DNA from: Actinomadura rudentiformis
Lineage (GTDB): Bacteria > Actinomycetota > Actinomycetes > Streptosporangiales > Streptosporangiaceae
Reading direction: 5' to 3'
DNA length: 64,000 nt
Assembly: GCF_008923185.1 (NCBI RefSeq)
Contig: NZ_WBMT01000023.1
Span: 145,819-209,818 of the forward strand
Shown here: in pieces, positions 50,667 to 58,550 of the stretch
How the letters are laid out: every line of letters starts with the position of its first letter
Position numbering within the stretch: the first letter of the stretch is position 1
Notes under the pieces: generated by a model
The model's database searches: none
What the model was told of the DNA's origin: nothing
Seen by the model: only the letters and a program-made list of their open reading frames with translations
Position numbers and translations under genes: made by a program

Positions 50667-51370
50667 AATGCCGCCACTGCGACAACCTCAACCTGCTGAC
50701 CCGTCCGACCTGCGCGCACTGCGGGGAGGACCTGCCCTCTGACGAACCCTCGCAGTCCTGGACCGTATGGGAGATCCCCCGGCACGAGCGTCAGCGGGAC
50801 CCGGGCGTCGAATGGTGGAAGAGCCTTGCGCTCTCAGGCGCGGTCCTCATCGTGCTGGCCGGTGGCGGCTTCGTCACCTTCGATCGCTGGCCCACTCGTC
50901 AACGCGAGTACGCCCCCGCGCCGACGGAGGCGACCGGCTCCCCGACCATGGATCCGTCGACGCAGGTCAGCGCGATGGGAACGCTGCTCCAGTCGATCAG
51001 TACCTCGAGCGACAACCTGCCGGGCACCCTGGGGTCGTGCTCGACGGTCACCTCCGACATCGAGCCGCTCCGGCAGCTCATCAACGAACGGACGACCCAT
51101 CTCCGGCAGGCGCGGAACGTGCAGACCGACGCGATACCCGATGGCGAGTCGCTGAGGCAGGCGCTGGTGTCCATGCTCCAGGCCACGCTCGACGCCGACA
51201 ACGAGTACCTGAGATGGGCTGAGCGCCCGGTCTGTACGAGTGCCGGCAAGAGTTCCACCATCACCCAGGCCAACGACGCCGCCACCACCGCGAAGCAGTC
51301 GTTCGTCGGCCTCTGGAACGGCATCGCCACCCAGTACGGCCAGCCGACGTACTCGTGGGACGACCTCTGA
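50663..51370 (+). CDS. Zinc-ribbon single-TM protein, third gene of the TIR operon
   Basis: A 235-residue protein. A cytosolic zinc ribbon (Cys3-x2-Cys6...Cys17-x2-Cys20: CRHCDN...TCAHCGE), one TM segment near residues 54-76 (WWKSLALSGAVLIVLAGGGFVTF), and an external helical domain with two cysteines (LGSCSTV, RPVCTSAG) that could be disulfide-bonded. It may report an external or envelope signal to the TIR pair. ATG 50663 overlaps the partner stop (ATGA). A strong terminator follows. Confidence 0.82.
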   Translation: MKCRHCDNLNLLTRPTCAHCGEDLPSDEPSQSWTVWEIPRHERQRDPGVEWWKSLALSGAVLIVLAGGGFVTFDRWPTRQREYAPAPTEATGSPTMDPSTQVSAMGTLLQSISTSSDNLPGTLGSCSTVTSDIEPLRQLINERTTHLRQARNVQTDAIPDGESLRQALVSMLQATLDADNEYLRWAERPVCTSAGKSSTITQANDAATTAKQSFVGLWNGIATQYGQPTYSWDDL

Positions 51371-51400
51371 CCGAGCGTGATCAGCCACCTTTGCGCCGCG

Positions 51401-51438
51401 CGGGCACTGTCCCTCACCACGGTGAGGGACGGTGCCCG
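51401..51438. terminator. Long bidirectional hairpin
   Basis: A 17-bp stem with one wobble pair (cgggcactgtccctcac / gtgagggacggtgcccg) and a 4-nt loop, between the end of the TIR operon (51370) and the convergent SPW gene (51446). Confidence 0.85.
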
Positions 51439-51445
51439 TGGGCGG

Positions 51446-51913
51446 TTACCTCGGGGATTCCGCCCGCGACCTCGTGCGCGGCCCCATGCGCCAGCCGGAA
51501 CGAGCGCCCGCCAGGCTCATGGTCGCCAGCCCCAGAACGCAGATCAGCGCGCCGACGACGACATTGCTCCAGATCGTCCGTGTGGTGGACATGTCGCCGC
51601 TGATCACCCAGGGCGCGACGATCGTCCACACACCGAGGACGGGGGCGCACCAGGCGATGCCGTACGTGCGGCCGAAGGCGAAGCTGAAGCCCAGGCCGAG
51701 CCCTGCCACGCACAGGCCGGTGACCAGGTTGTTGGCCGTGATGCCGGTCAGTCCGCTGAACCCCGCGATCCATGGCGAGAGCGCGAGGTAGATCCCGCTG
51801 AGCAGGGTCAGGCCGTCCATGAGCTGGGCGACCGGGCTCGCCGCGGCGATCTCGTACCGCGTGCGCATCTCGGCGATGTCGGGATGCCGCTCGATGTCTG
51901 CTGGGTGCGTCAT
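51446..51913 (-). CDS. SPW-repeat membrane protein
   Basis: A 155-residue protein with four TM segments. It carries two SPW-type repeats (YLALSPWIAGFSG and TIVAPWVISGD, the second with APW), as in the SPW-repeat family. ATG 51913 has aaggtgg upstream. Function is unknown; such genes are often near stress or envelope genes in actinomycetes. It opens a stress-type island that continues to about 56.3 kb. Confidence 0.88.
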   Translation of the reverse strand: MTHPADIERHPDIAEMRTRYEIAAASPVAQLMDGLTLLSGIYLALSPWIAGFSGLTGITANNLVTGLCVAGLGLGFSFAFGRTYGIAWCAPVLGVWTIVAPWVISGDMSTTRTIWSNVVVGALICVLGLATMSLAGARSGWRMGPRTRSRAESPR

Positions 51914-52220
51914 TGATGCACACCACCTTCCGTGCCTGAGACGAGGGTGTCTTCCCTGGTCCCTGGCTCGCCTCCCGCGGCGGGGAGCCTCCCGTACAGG
52001 AGGACGAGTCACATCTACTCTCACGGTAAACCCGTTCCGAGCAAGTCGGCCAGTATCGGCCGGACCGCCACGAAGAGGGCCTGATCCCGGTGTACCCAGA
52101 ACACGGCCCCCGCAGCAGCGCGGCGGGTGTTTGCCCATGTTATGGCGTTTTGATGGGCTACTTGAGAGGCGGGTGAGATGTACGTTGACCGGGAGTCGAC
52201 CTCATGGGGGAGGGGACACC
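51914..52220. other. Divergent intergenic region
   Basis: A 307-bp region between the SPW gene (minus) and the DUF4242 gene (plus). I find no gene or strong hairpin. A relatively AT-rich patch near 52130-52165 (gttatggcgttttgatg) is the likely promoter area for the plus-strand gene. Confidence 0.4.
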
Positions 52221-52469
52221 ATGTCGAGGTTCATGGACGTTCACCACGGGATGCAGGGCGTCACCGCCGATCAGCTGCGGCAGGGGCAGCAAGCCGCCGC
52301 ACCCTTCGAGGGCGAACTGGGAGTCCACTTCGAGCATGCCTGGGCGGACCCGAGGGAGGGCATCGTCTACTGCCTGACCGAGGCGCCGTCCGCCGACGCG
52401 GTGAGGCGCTTCCACGAACACGCGGGCGCCCAGCCGGACGAGATCCACGAGGTACCGATCAGCGTGTGA
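52221..52469 (+). CDS. DUF4242 (SCO4226-like) small protein
   Basis: An 82-residue protein: MSRFMDVHHGMQGVTADQLRQG at the start and FEHAWADPREGIVYCLTEAPSADAVRRFHEHAGAQPDEIHEV, matching DUF4242. SCO4226 is a nickel-binding ferredoxin-like dimer of this family. His-rich positions (DVHHGM, FHEHAG) are present. Strong ribosome-binding purines (gggggagggg) precede the ATG. Confidence 0.9.
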   Translation: MSRFMDVHHGMQGVTADQLRQGQQAAAPFEGELGVHFEHAWADPREGIVYCLTEAPSADAVRRFHEHAGAQPDEIHEVPISV

Positions 52470-52674
52470 CAAAGATCAACGTGGCGCCTGAGCCGGACGC
52501 GGGTTCGAGCATGTGCTTGCCACCTACGCCGGCCAGGTCGAAGGACCAGACGTACCGGCCACCGCGAGGCCGCCCCAGGCCGACGACCTTGAAGTCCTGC
52601 CGAGGCTCTGCGCCGAGTGCATCGGTGGCCCCGAGCAAGCCTGCCCGGCGACCCCCGCCAGCGGCTCTCCCGCA

Positions 52675-53142
52675 TCAGCACTCGATCGACCGGATCTTGT
52701 CCATGATCGAGCACGCGACCGACACGAACGCCGCCAGGTCCTCCTGCGATACGCCCGCAAACAGCCAGTTGTAGCCGTCCTGGTACTCGCTCGACAGGCC
52801 GGTCATCGTCTCGGTGCCCTTGGCCGTCAGCGCGACCAGGGTGGCGCGGCGATCGGTCGGGTGCCGGCCGCGTTCGGCGAACCCGTCGGTCTCCAGCGCG
52901 TCCAGCAGCCCGGTGATGTTGCGCGGGGTCACGCCGATCAGATCGGCCAACTCCCGCTGCGTCATCGGACCGCGCTGATGCAGCGCCCACAACACCGACG
53001 CCCGCGCCCGCGTCAGCCCACGCGCGGCCATCCCGCGCTCCATGAACTCCGACGTCATCGCAGCCAGCTCGAACAACCGCTCCAACGCGCTGTCAGGCCC
53101 AACTCCAGTTGAAGAGCTAGATTCATTGTGTAGGTACTTCAC
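52675..53142 (-). CDS. MarR-family regulator
   Basis: A 155-residue MarR protein with the winged HTH RASVLWALHQRGPMTQRELADLIGVTPRNITGLLDALETDGFAERGRHPTDRRATLVALTAKG (landmarks MTQRELADLIGVT, DGFAERG, DRRATLVALT). GTG 53142 is chosen for gggagg about ten bases upstream. It is divergent from the methyltransferase gene, and the 52-bp gap suggests direct control of it. Confidence 0.92.
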   Translation of the reverse strand: MKYLHNESSSSTGVGPDSALERLFELAAMTSEFMERGMAARGLTRARASVLWALHQRGPMTQRELADLIGVTPRNITGLLDALETDGFAERGRHPTDRRATLVALTAKGTETMTGLSSEYQDGYNWLFAGVSQEDLAAFVSVACSIMDKIRSIEC

Positions 53143-53194
53143 TATGTTGTAGCCTCCCGAAAAGAAGGGTAGCCCGAGCCTCCGGGAGGACCCC

Positions 53195-53827
53195 ATGAGC
53201 CACCGCCACCCTCTGTTCGCCCGCTTCTACGCCCGCACCAGCCTGCTGATGGAGCGCGGCGTCGGCGCGCACCGCCGCACCCTGCTGGACGGGCTGACCG
53301 GACGCGCCATCGAGATCGGCGCCGGCAACGGCCTCAACTTCCCGCACTACCCCGACACCCTCACCCAGGTCATCGCCGTCGAACCCGAACCCCACCTGCG
53401 CACCCTCGCCGCCACCAACGCCGCCCACGCCACCGTGCCCATCAAAATCGTCGACGGCTGGGCCGACCGGCTACCCGCCGACGACGCCTCCTGCGACGCC
53501 GCCATCGCCTCCCTGGTCCTGTGCTCGGTGCCCGACCAGGACGCCGCACTCGCCGAGATCGCCCGGGTCCTCAAACCCGGCGGCCAGCTGCGCTTCTTCG
53601 AACACGTCCACCACCCGCGACCCGCACGGCGCCGCATCCAGCAGACCCTGGACGTCACCCGCGTCTGGCCCTGGTTCGGCGGCGGCTGCCACTGCTCCCG
53701 CGGCACCCTCACCGCCATCAAACGGACCGGCTTCACCATCGACCACCTCGACACCCTCACCAGCGCCGACACCGGCATGCCCTTCCCAACGGCACCGCAG
53801 ATCCTCGGCACCGCCACCCGCCCCTGA
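53195..53827 (+). CDS. SAM-dependent methyltransferase
   Basis: A 210-residue class I methyltransferase: motif I AIEIGAGNGLNFPHYP, motif II DRLPADDASCDAAIASLVLCSVPDQDAALAEIARVLKPGGQLRFFEHVHHP (landmarks ASLVLCSVPD and LKPGGQLRFFEHV), of the phosphatidylethanolamine/phenol-type methyltransferases (substrate unknown). It is followed after 16 bp by the broken thioredoxin gene. Confidence 0.91.
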   Translation: MSHRHPLFARFYARTSLLMERGVGAHRRTLLDGLTGRAIEIGAGNGLNFPHYPDTLTQVIAVEPEPHLRTLAATNAAHATVPIKIVDGWADRLPADDASCDAAIASLVLCSVPDQDAALAEIARVLKPGGQLRFFEHVHHPRPARRRIQQTLDVTRVWPWFGGGCHCSRGTLTAIKRTGFTIDHLDTLTSADTGMPFPTAPQILGTATRP

Positions 53828-53843
53828 CAAGGAAGAGCCCACC

Positions 53844-54170
53844 GTGATTACCGCGCCCACACCACTGATCGCGTTGACCGAAGCCGACTTCGACGCCGAA
53901 CACACCCGCATCGCCGAGCCGCTCCTGATCGGCTTCTGAGCCGACGGCTGCGGACCCTGCAAAGCCCTGGTCCCCGTACTGGAACAGACCGCCGCCGAAC
54001 ACACCGGACGGCTGCGCGTCGCCACCGTCCGCCTCGACGACAACCCCGGTCTGGCCCACCGCTTCCAGATCATGGCGCTGCCCACCCTGATCGTCTTCAT
54101 CGACGGACACCAGACCACGCGTGTCACCGAAGTCACCACCAAGACCGAACTGGCGACCGTCTTGATCTGA
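53844..54170 (+). pseudogene. Thioredoxin with in-frame TGA at codon 32
   Basis: GTG 53844 has aaggaagag upstream. The frame reads ...AEPLLIGF, then TGA (53937-53939), then ADGCGPCKALVPVLEQTAAEHTGRL...IMALPTLIVFIDG and ends at 54170, the full length of a thioredoxin. The TGA sits exactly at the conserved Trp of the F-W-A element (TGG to TGA) and the redox CGPC is intact. A second conserved residue before CGPC is Gly instead of Trp. A single-base nonsense mutation is the simplest explanation; sequencing error or read-through are alternatives. Confidence 0.8.
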
Positions 54171-54518
54171 ACGAACGCGTCGGAACTCCAGCACCGTCGA
54201 TTACCAGGAACGGCCGCCGTTCCAAAGAGCCTCGGCCACCAGGAGGAATGACGCATGGCCACCAGCTCAGCCGCCCCTTCCGTATGCAGACGCCCGTGGA
54301 CAAGGCGGCCGCTGTGGCAGGTGGACCTCGCCGCCGCACCGGTCGCCGCAGTGGCCAGCATCATGAGCGCGCAGCCATACGGGGGAGGTCGCACGGGGCC
54401 TGGAACGGGCGGAGTGATGCGCCGACCAAAACCTTCATGTTGAGTTTGAGGTTTCCTGTAGGCGGGGATGTAGTTATTGGAAGGTCAGACCAGATGAGGA
54501 CGACTGGAGGTGGTGACG
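54171..54518. other. Gap with one weakly supported small frame
   Basis: The gap between the thioredoxin remnant and Hsp20. Aggagga (54241) precedes an ATG at 54255 opening a 62-codon frame (MATSSAAPSVCRRPW...) with a short hydrophobic stretch (AAPVAAVASIMSA). Composition and context give only weak support. TTGAGT/TTGAGG half-site-like elements near 54438-54450 recall halves of HspR sites. They are not arranged as a full inverted repeat. Confidence 0.35.
54255..54443 (+). CDS. Possible small protein (62 aa), weak support
   Basis: An ATG with aggagg about ten bases upstream and a frame ending in PKPSC. It has no recognised family, and an alternative frame from ATG 54248 also fits. It is listed because of the ribosome-binding site; it may be non-coding. 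Confidence 0.3.
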   Translation: MATSSAAPSVCRRPWTRRPLWQVDLAAAPVAAVASIMSAQPYGGGRTGPGTGGVMRRPKPSC

Positions 54519-54947
54519 ATGCTGACCTCCCTGGACACTCTGTTCGACGAGTTCGAGCGGCAGTTCGATCGGCTGCGCACCGCCACCGGCCTGGCCGGGG
54601 GCGCCGCGGTGCCGATGGACGGCGTGCGCCGCGCCGAGGACGTGCTGCTGCGGTTCGACGTTCCCGGCATCGACCCCGACTCCATCGAGGTCACCATCGA
54701 CCGGGGCGTGCTGACGGTGTCGGCCAGCCGCCAGGAGGCCTACGGCGAGAACGAGCGCCTCTTCGTCCGCGAGCGTCCGATGGGCACCTTCACCCGGCAG
54801 GTGTACCTGAGCGAGCACCTGGACGCCGAGCACATCGAGGCCGCCTACGACAACGGCGTGGTGGCGGTTCGGATCCCGGTGCTGGAGCCGGCCAAGCCCC
54901 GCAAGATCGAGATCGTCAAGGGGAAGGCCAAGGCGATCACCAGGTGA
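54519..54947 (+). CDS. Hsp20/alpha-crystallin-family small heat-shock protein
   Basis: A 142-residue sHSP. The alpha-crystallin domain runs from about residue 38 (AEDVLLRFDVPGIDPDSIEVTIDRGVLTVSASRQEAYGENERLFVRERPMGTFTRQVYLSEHLDAEHIEAAYDNGVVAVRIPV; landmarks DVPGIDPDSI, GTFTRQVYL and AYDNGVVAVRIP). It holds unfolded proteins. ATG 54519 has ggagg eight bases upstream; upstream GTGs at 54510/54513 overlap that site. It is followed by a hairpin and an HspR-like regulator. Confidence 0.94.
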   Translation: MLTSLDTLFDEFERQFDRLRTATGLAGGAAVPMDGVRRAEDVLLRFDVPGIDPDSIEVTIDRGVLTVSASRQEAYGENERLFVRERPMGTFTRQVYLSEHLDAEHIEAAYDNGVVAVRIPVLEPAKPRKIEIVKGKAKAITR

Positions 54948-54965
54948 CCCTGGCGTGATGAGGGC

Positions 54966-54995
54966 AGGCGGCCCGGGTTCGAGCCCGGGCCGCCT
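54966..54995 (+). terminator. Strong hairpin between Hsp20 and MerR genes
   Basis: A 12-bp perfect stem aggcggcccggg/cccgggccgcct with loop ttcgag. Its loop looks like a tRNA T-arm but there is no tRNA around it. It could terminate hsp20 transcripts or attenuate read-through to the regulator. Confidence 0.7.
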
Positions 54996-55027
54996 GATCC
55001 CCACTCAGGTCGAGGAGGTGATGTCCC

Positions 55028-55429
55028 ATGGCTCAGGCGAGTCCGCTGGCTGGACGCGCACCCGGCGCCGACGACCATCCGGAACCGTCGGAGGCCACAC
55101 CGCCGCCCGGGCGCCCGGGCGATCTGCCGATCGATGACCAGCGCGCCCCGCTGTATTCGATCGGGCAGGTCGCGTCCATGCTGAACCTGCGTCAGGCGTT
55201 CCTGCGGCGGCTGGACGAGCATCACGTCGTGCGTCCGCGGCGTTCGGCCGGTGGGCAGCGCCGCTACTCACGTCGCGAGATCGAACGGATCAGGCAGATG
55301 GTACGCCTGGTCGACGAGGGTTTGGGGCTCTCGGCGGTACGCCGCGTTCTGCACCTGCAGCAGCAAATGGCCGACGTACGCCGCCAGCTGGCCGACCTGC
55401 AACGCCACGATCGGCATCAGGGCAGGTGA
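55028..55429 (+). CDS. MerR-family (HspR-like) regulator
   Basis: A 133-residue protein with a disordered N-tail and a MerR HTH (YSIGQVASMLNLRQAFLRRLDEHHVVRPRRSAGGQRRYSRREIERIRQMVRLVDEGLGLSAVRRVL; landmarks YSIGQVASML, GGQRRYSRREIERI). A short coiled C-terminus follows (LHLQQQMADVRRQLADLQ). It resembles HspR repressors of heat-shock genes; control of the adjacent hsp20 is likely (inference). Confidence 0.9.
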   Translation: MAQASPLAGRAPGADDHPEPSEATPPPGRPGDLPIDDQRAPLYSIGQVASMLNLRQAFLRRLDEHHVVRPRRSAGGQRRYSRREIERIRQMVRLVDEGLGLSAVRRVLHLQQQMADVRRQLADLQRHDRHQGR

Positions 55430-55876
55430 AGGCGTCGGCGCGCTCGGCGGGCTGCCGCCCTGCGGCCAGGCGCGCCATCTGGCAAGGGGGTGATGCCAGT
55501 GGAGGTGACCAGTCATGTTCAAGGACCGGCTGATACAGGCGGATCAGCGATCTGATCAGCAGGTGACTGACCGGGGGGCCGGCCCCCAAAGTCGGCACGT
55601 CCGGCGACCTGCGCGGCGGTCGTCGGCTGGGCCGCTGCCTGCCTTGGCGCAGGTACCGGTGCCGGGCAAGCCGCCCGGATCGCATTTGCCCAGCTCGCTG
55701 GTGGCCCGGGCGGAGTGCCGGGACGGGTGCGTGGTGACGGTGACCCGGCTGGCGCACGCGGGCCGGGCAAACCCGACGGCGAAGTCGACACCCGTCCGCT
55801 ACGACTGCTGTGGCATGTCCCCGGGACGGCCGGTCCTCGTTCTCTGGACCGGACATCGAGCAGGAGGTGAGTCGCC
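55430..55876. other. Gap between MerR and Bpa genes
   Basis: A 447-bp region. A frame from ATG 55515 (with ggaggt upstream) runs to 55967, overlapping bpa. Its product (MFKDRLIQADQRSDQQ...) is rich in Arg/Pro with no recognisable fold, so I do not call it. A ribosome-binding site (aggagg, 55860-55866 region) serves bpa. Confidence 0.35.
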
Positions 55877-56317
55877 ATGGCCGCGCATGAGCGTTCCCGG
55901 TCCGGCTCGGCCGATGGACCGGCACAGTGGCCAGGCCAATGGTCGACACGGCAGGCAGCCAAACTGACGCGGATCGGTTCGTTGGTCGCCACGGCGCTGG
56001 CCGAGCTGCGCGAACTGCCGCCGCAGCAACCCGAGGACGTCCGGGTCCGGCTGCTGCTGGCGCACCAACGGGCACTGGACGAGCTGGCTGCGGTGGTCGG
56101 CGCCGAACTGCACTCCGAACTGCGAGTTCTGCGCATGAACCTGGGGCCCGCCCCGCCGACCATCGCCGAACTGCGGATCGCCCACGCCCAGCTGCACGGC
56201 TGGATGGAAGGCCTGATCACCGGTCAGCAGACCGCCGCTCCCCGGCTCCGTCGGCGCCGCGTTCGCCGAGGAACCGCCCGGACCCGCCCGCGACGAGGCG
56301 CGCGGCGGCCGACTTGA
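55877..56317 (+). CDS. bpa: Bacterial proteasome activator (Bpa-like)
   Basis: A 146-residue helical protein matching Bpa/PafE: LTRIGSLVATALAELRELPPQQPEDVRVRLLLAHQRALDELAAVVGAEL in the four-helix region and AELRIAHAQLHGWMEGLITGQQTA, corresponding to the family ELRIAQAQLVGWLEGL segment. Bpa rings stimulate the 20S proteasome without ATP. The C-terminus here ends in a basic, Arg-rich tail (RRRRVRRGTARTRPRRGARRPT) and lacks the terminal GQYL-type proteasome-docking motif of Bpa, so it may not dock. Aggagg lies ten bases upstream of the ATG. Confidence 0.82.
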   Translation: MAAHERSRSGSADGPAQWPGQWSTRQAAKLTRIGSLVATALAELRELPPQQPEDVRVRLLLAHQRALDELAAVVGAELHSELRVLRMNLGPAPPTIAELRIAHAQLHGWMEGLITGQQTAAPRLRRRRVRRGTARTRPRRGARRPT

Positions 56318-57041
56318 GACGGCGCCTTACCTGTGACGGACCACCGAGGGGTGATGGTGACGACGACACACAACCGATCTGGACACCGAACGTGAGGTGC
56401 CGAGCCGCGCTGTCGGTTGGCGGGCCACGTCGGTTGCCGGATCAGGTCACGCGGCCGGTCACCGGCTGGTCGCGTCGTAAGCGGGCACTGGCCGTTGCCA
56501 TATGTGCGGCCCCACCGGCGGACTACCGCTGATCTACACGCCGCCCAGGCCGAACGCGCCGAACAGCGCGCGGACGCCTAACGGCGACTACGCCGCCACC
56601 GCGCTCGCGCGCTCCCACGTACCGCCTGGTCCGTAGACAACTGGCCACTCGGCAGCCTCTGATTGACGACTCCGCCCCCGCCGCCCACAAACGGATGATG
56701 GGCACCCACGACACCACGATGACCAGCAGAACAAGGCCCAGCACAGGTCAGGACGCCAGCAGGCAGTCCAAGGCCAGCAACGTCACTGCGGAGCCTTGCC
56801 GACCGTGCTGCGCCGAGCATCGACCGGCTGGACGAGCAGCGCAGGCAGTTGCTGCGGCGGCCGGACTGCCGGCTCGCGCCAGGTCCTTGATGCCCGGGGA
56901 TTGGGGTGTATCGCGGGTGTATCGAAAATCGCATACGCCGCCGCAACAGTCCTCCGTCTTGGGTGAAGGCACGGACCACATGTGTGGGTGATCGGTCGCC
57001 GGTTGGCCCACAACGGTCGGTTTGTCTATCAGGAATGGACT
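56318..57041. other. Gene-poor stretch
   Basis: About 720 bp without a supported gene. Frames on both strands are Arg-rich shadows. A stretch near 56810-56880 could encode DRLDEQRRQLLRRPD-like helical sequence, resembling a decayed gene tail, but no start, ribosome-binding site or family is clear. The last 150 bp presumably carry the promoter of the serine hydrolase (AT-richer patch gtatcgaaaatcgcat near 56919). Confidence 0.4.
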
Positions 57042-58316
57042 GTGATCATGCACTCGGATTCCGTACGCGGTGTCGACCGGCGGCGGCTGCTCGGATGGGG
57101 CGGGCTCGCGGCCGCCGGCGTGGTGGCGGCCGGCGCGCCGCTGGTGGGCGCCCAGCCCGGCCACGCCGCCCTGGCCCCGACCGAGCCGGCCGGGGAGGAT
57201 CGGATCCCGCCGGACACCCGGCCCGGCGGAGCCTACGACCGGTACGTGGCGAAGCTGGCCGCCGAGGGCAAGTTCTCCGGCGTGGTGCTGCTGTCGCATC
57301 GGGGCCGGACGGTGCTGTCCCGCAGCTACGGCATGGCCGACAAGGAGAAGGGGATCCGCAACCACGAGGGCGTCGCGTTCGCCCTCAGCTCGGCGGGCAA
57401 GCCGTTCGGCGCGGTGGCCATCTTGCAGCTGGCGCAGCGGGGCAAGCTGAAGCTGTCGGACACGGTGGGCACCTATCTGACGGGCTTCGCCAAGGAGATC
57501 GCCGAGAAGGTGACCATCCACCACCTGATGTCGGGTACCTCCGGGTTGAACAACCCGGAGGTGGACGTGCAGCGCATCTTCCAGAGCCGGGAGGAGGTAC
57601 GCGAGTACAACGAGCAGTGGGCCCGGCAGGCCAAGCTGGTGTCCGCGCCCGGCACCCCCACCGACCACGCTGGCGCCGAGGTCGCCATCCCCGCGCAGAT
57701 CGTGGAGGCCGTGACCGGCACGACGTACTGGGACTACGTCCAGGAACATATCTTCAAGCGCTGCGGCATGACTGGCACGGCGTTCTACACCAGGCCGCAG
57801 TGGCTGACCGACGAGCACATCGCGCACCCCTACATGACGCTGGCCGACGGCAGCCAGGTGGACGCCGTCCGCAATCTGGACAAGGGCAGCCCGGACCCGT
57901 TCGTACTGGGCGTGAACCCGGGCCGCAGCTTCATCGATGCCCCCGGGGACGGAGGCTTCGCCACCGCGCCGGATCTGGTCCGGTTCGCCAACGCACTGCG
58001 TGACGGCACGCTGCTGGACCGGCCCTACGCCGAGCTGTTCACCGGGGCTAAGATCCCCCTTCCGCCCCAGGGGGGCGGCCTGCGGAACGGCAGGGTGGCT
58101 CCCGCCGACGCGTCGTTCGGCGCCTACCACATGCCGGTCTCGATCATCAACGGTCAGTGGCTGTGGGGGCGCGCCGGTGGCAACCCCGGTGTCGGCGCCA
58201 GCTGGAACATCTACCCGGACACCGGCTGGGTCGGCGTCATCCTCAGCAACATCGACGGCGTGCCGCTGTGGGAGATCATCGAGCGCGAAGAACAGGCCGT
58301 CTTGGGTCGGCGCTGA
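57042..58316 (+). CDS. Tat-exported serine hydrolase (class C beta-lactamase-like)
   Basis: A 424-residue protein. A twin-arginine signal (DRRRLLGWGGLAAAGVVAAG) precedes a beta-lactamase/DD-peptidase-like domain with Ser-x-x-Lys at about residues 117-120 (SSAGKPFG) and later FIDAPGDGGFATAPDLVRF and GRAGGNPGVGASW (KTG-like box replaced by GGNPG, as in esterase-type members). It is predicted to be secreted and to cut an ester or amide in the envelope. GTG 57042 is preferred because agga is seven bases upstream; ATG 57048 is the alternative. Confidence 0.88.
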   Translation: MIMHSDSVRGVDRRRLLGWGGLAAAGVVAAGAPLVGAQPGHAALAPTEPAGEDRIPPDTRPGGAYDRYVAKLAAEGKFSGVVLLSHRGRTVLSRSYGMADKEKGIRNHEGVAFALSSAGKPFGAVAILQLAQRGKLKLSDTVGTYLTGFAKEIAEKVTIHHLMSGTSGLNNPEVDVQRIFQSREEVREYNEQWARQAKLVSAPGTPTDHAGAEVAIPAQIVEAVTGTTYWDYVQEHIFKRCGMTGTAFYTRPQWLTDEHIAHPYMTLADGSQVDAVRNLDKGSPDPFVLGVNPGRSFIDAPGDGGFATAPDLVRFANALRDGTLLDRPYAELFTGAKIPLPPQGGGLRNGRVAPADASFGAYHMPVSIINGQWLWGRAGGNPGVGASWNIYPDTGWVGVILSNIDGVPLWEIIEREEQAVLGRR

Positions 58317-58550
58317 CGAGCGGCCACCGCCGGGGCGATCGCGGTGACCGACTCGCCGCGCCGCCGCTGGATGCGACCTGGGCATTGCCTCCGTCCGGAG
58401 CCGGAGCTGGCTGGATCTGTGTTTGACCTCCGCACATGGAGACCCACCTCGGCTTGGCCTTGCAGCTTGACCAGGTCCGCCGCATGTACCCCCGGTGGGT
58501 GGTCCGCGGTGGCGCAGATCGGCGGAGCCGAGAAGTCATGATCGCTGGTG
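58317..58550. other. Convergent intergenic region
   Basis: 234 bp between the serine hydrolase and the ABC permease stops. There is no gene and no strong perfect hairpin. Weak GC-rich dyads near 58321-58350 may serve as terminators. Confidence 0.35.

Noticed and set aside
48010..51370. TIR operon as a Thoeris or CBASS system
   Set aside because: There is no ThsA-like SIR2/Macro protein and no cyclic-nucleotide synthase. The partner has only TM segments and an unknown domain.
53937..53939. TGA in thioredoxin as a selenocysteine codon
   Set aside because: It replaces a Trp, not a redox Cys, the CGPC pair is intact, and no SECIS-like structure was seen.
54966..54995. tRNA gene suggested by a T-arm-like hairpin (loop ttcgag)
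   Set aside because: No D-arm, anticodon arm or acceptor stem surrounds it; it is a simple 12-bp hairpin.
55515..55967. Possible gene with a ribosome-binding site before ATG 55515
   Set aside because: Overlaps bpa, the product is Arg/Pro-rich without any fold, and composition is like non-coding frames of this DNA.
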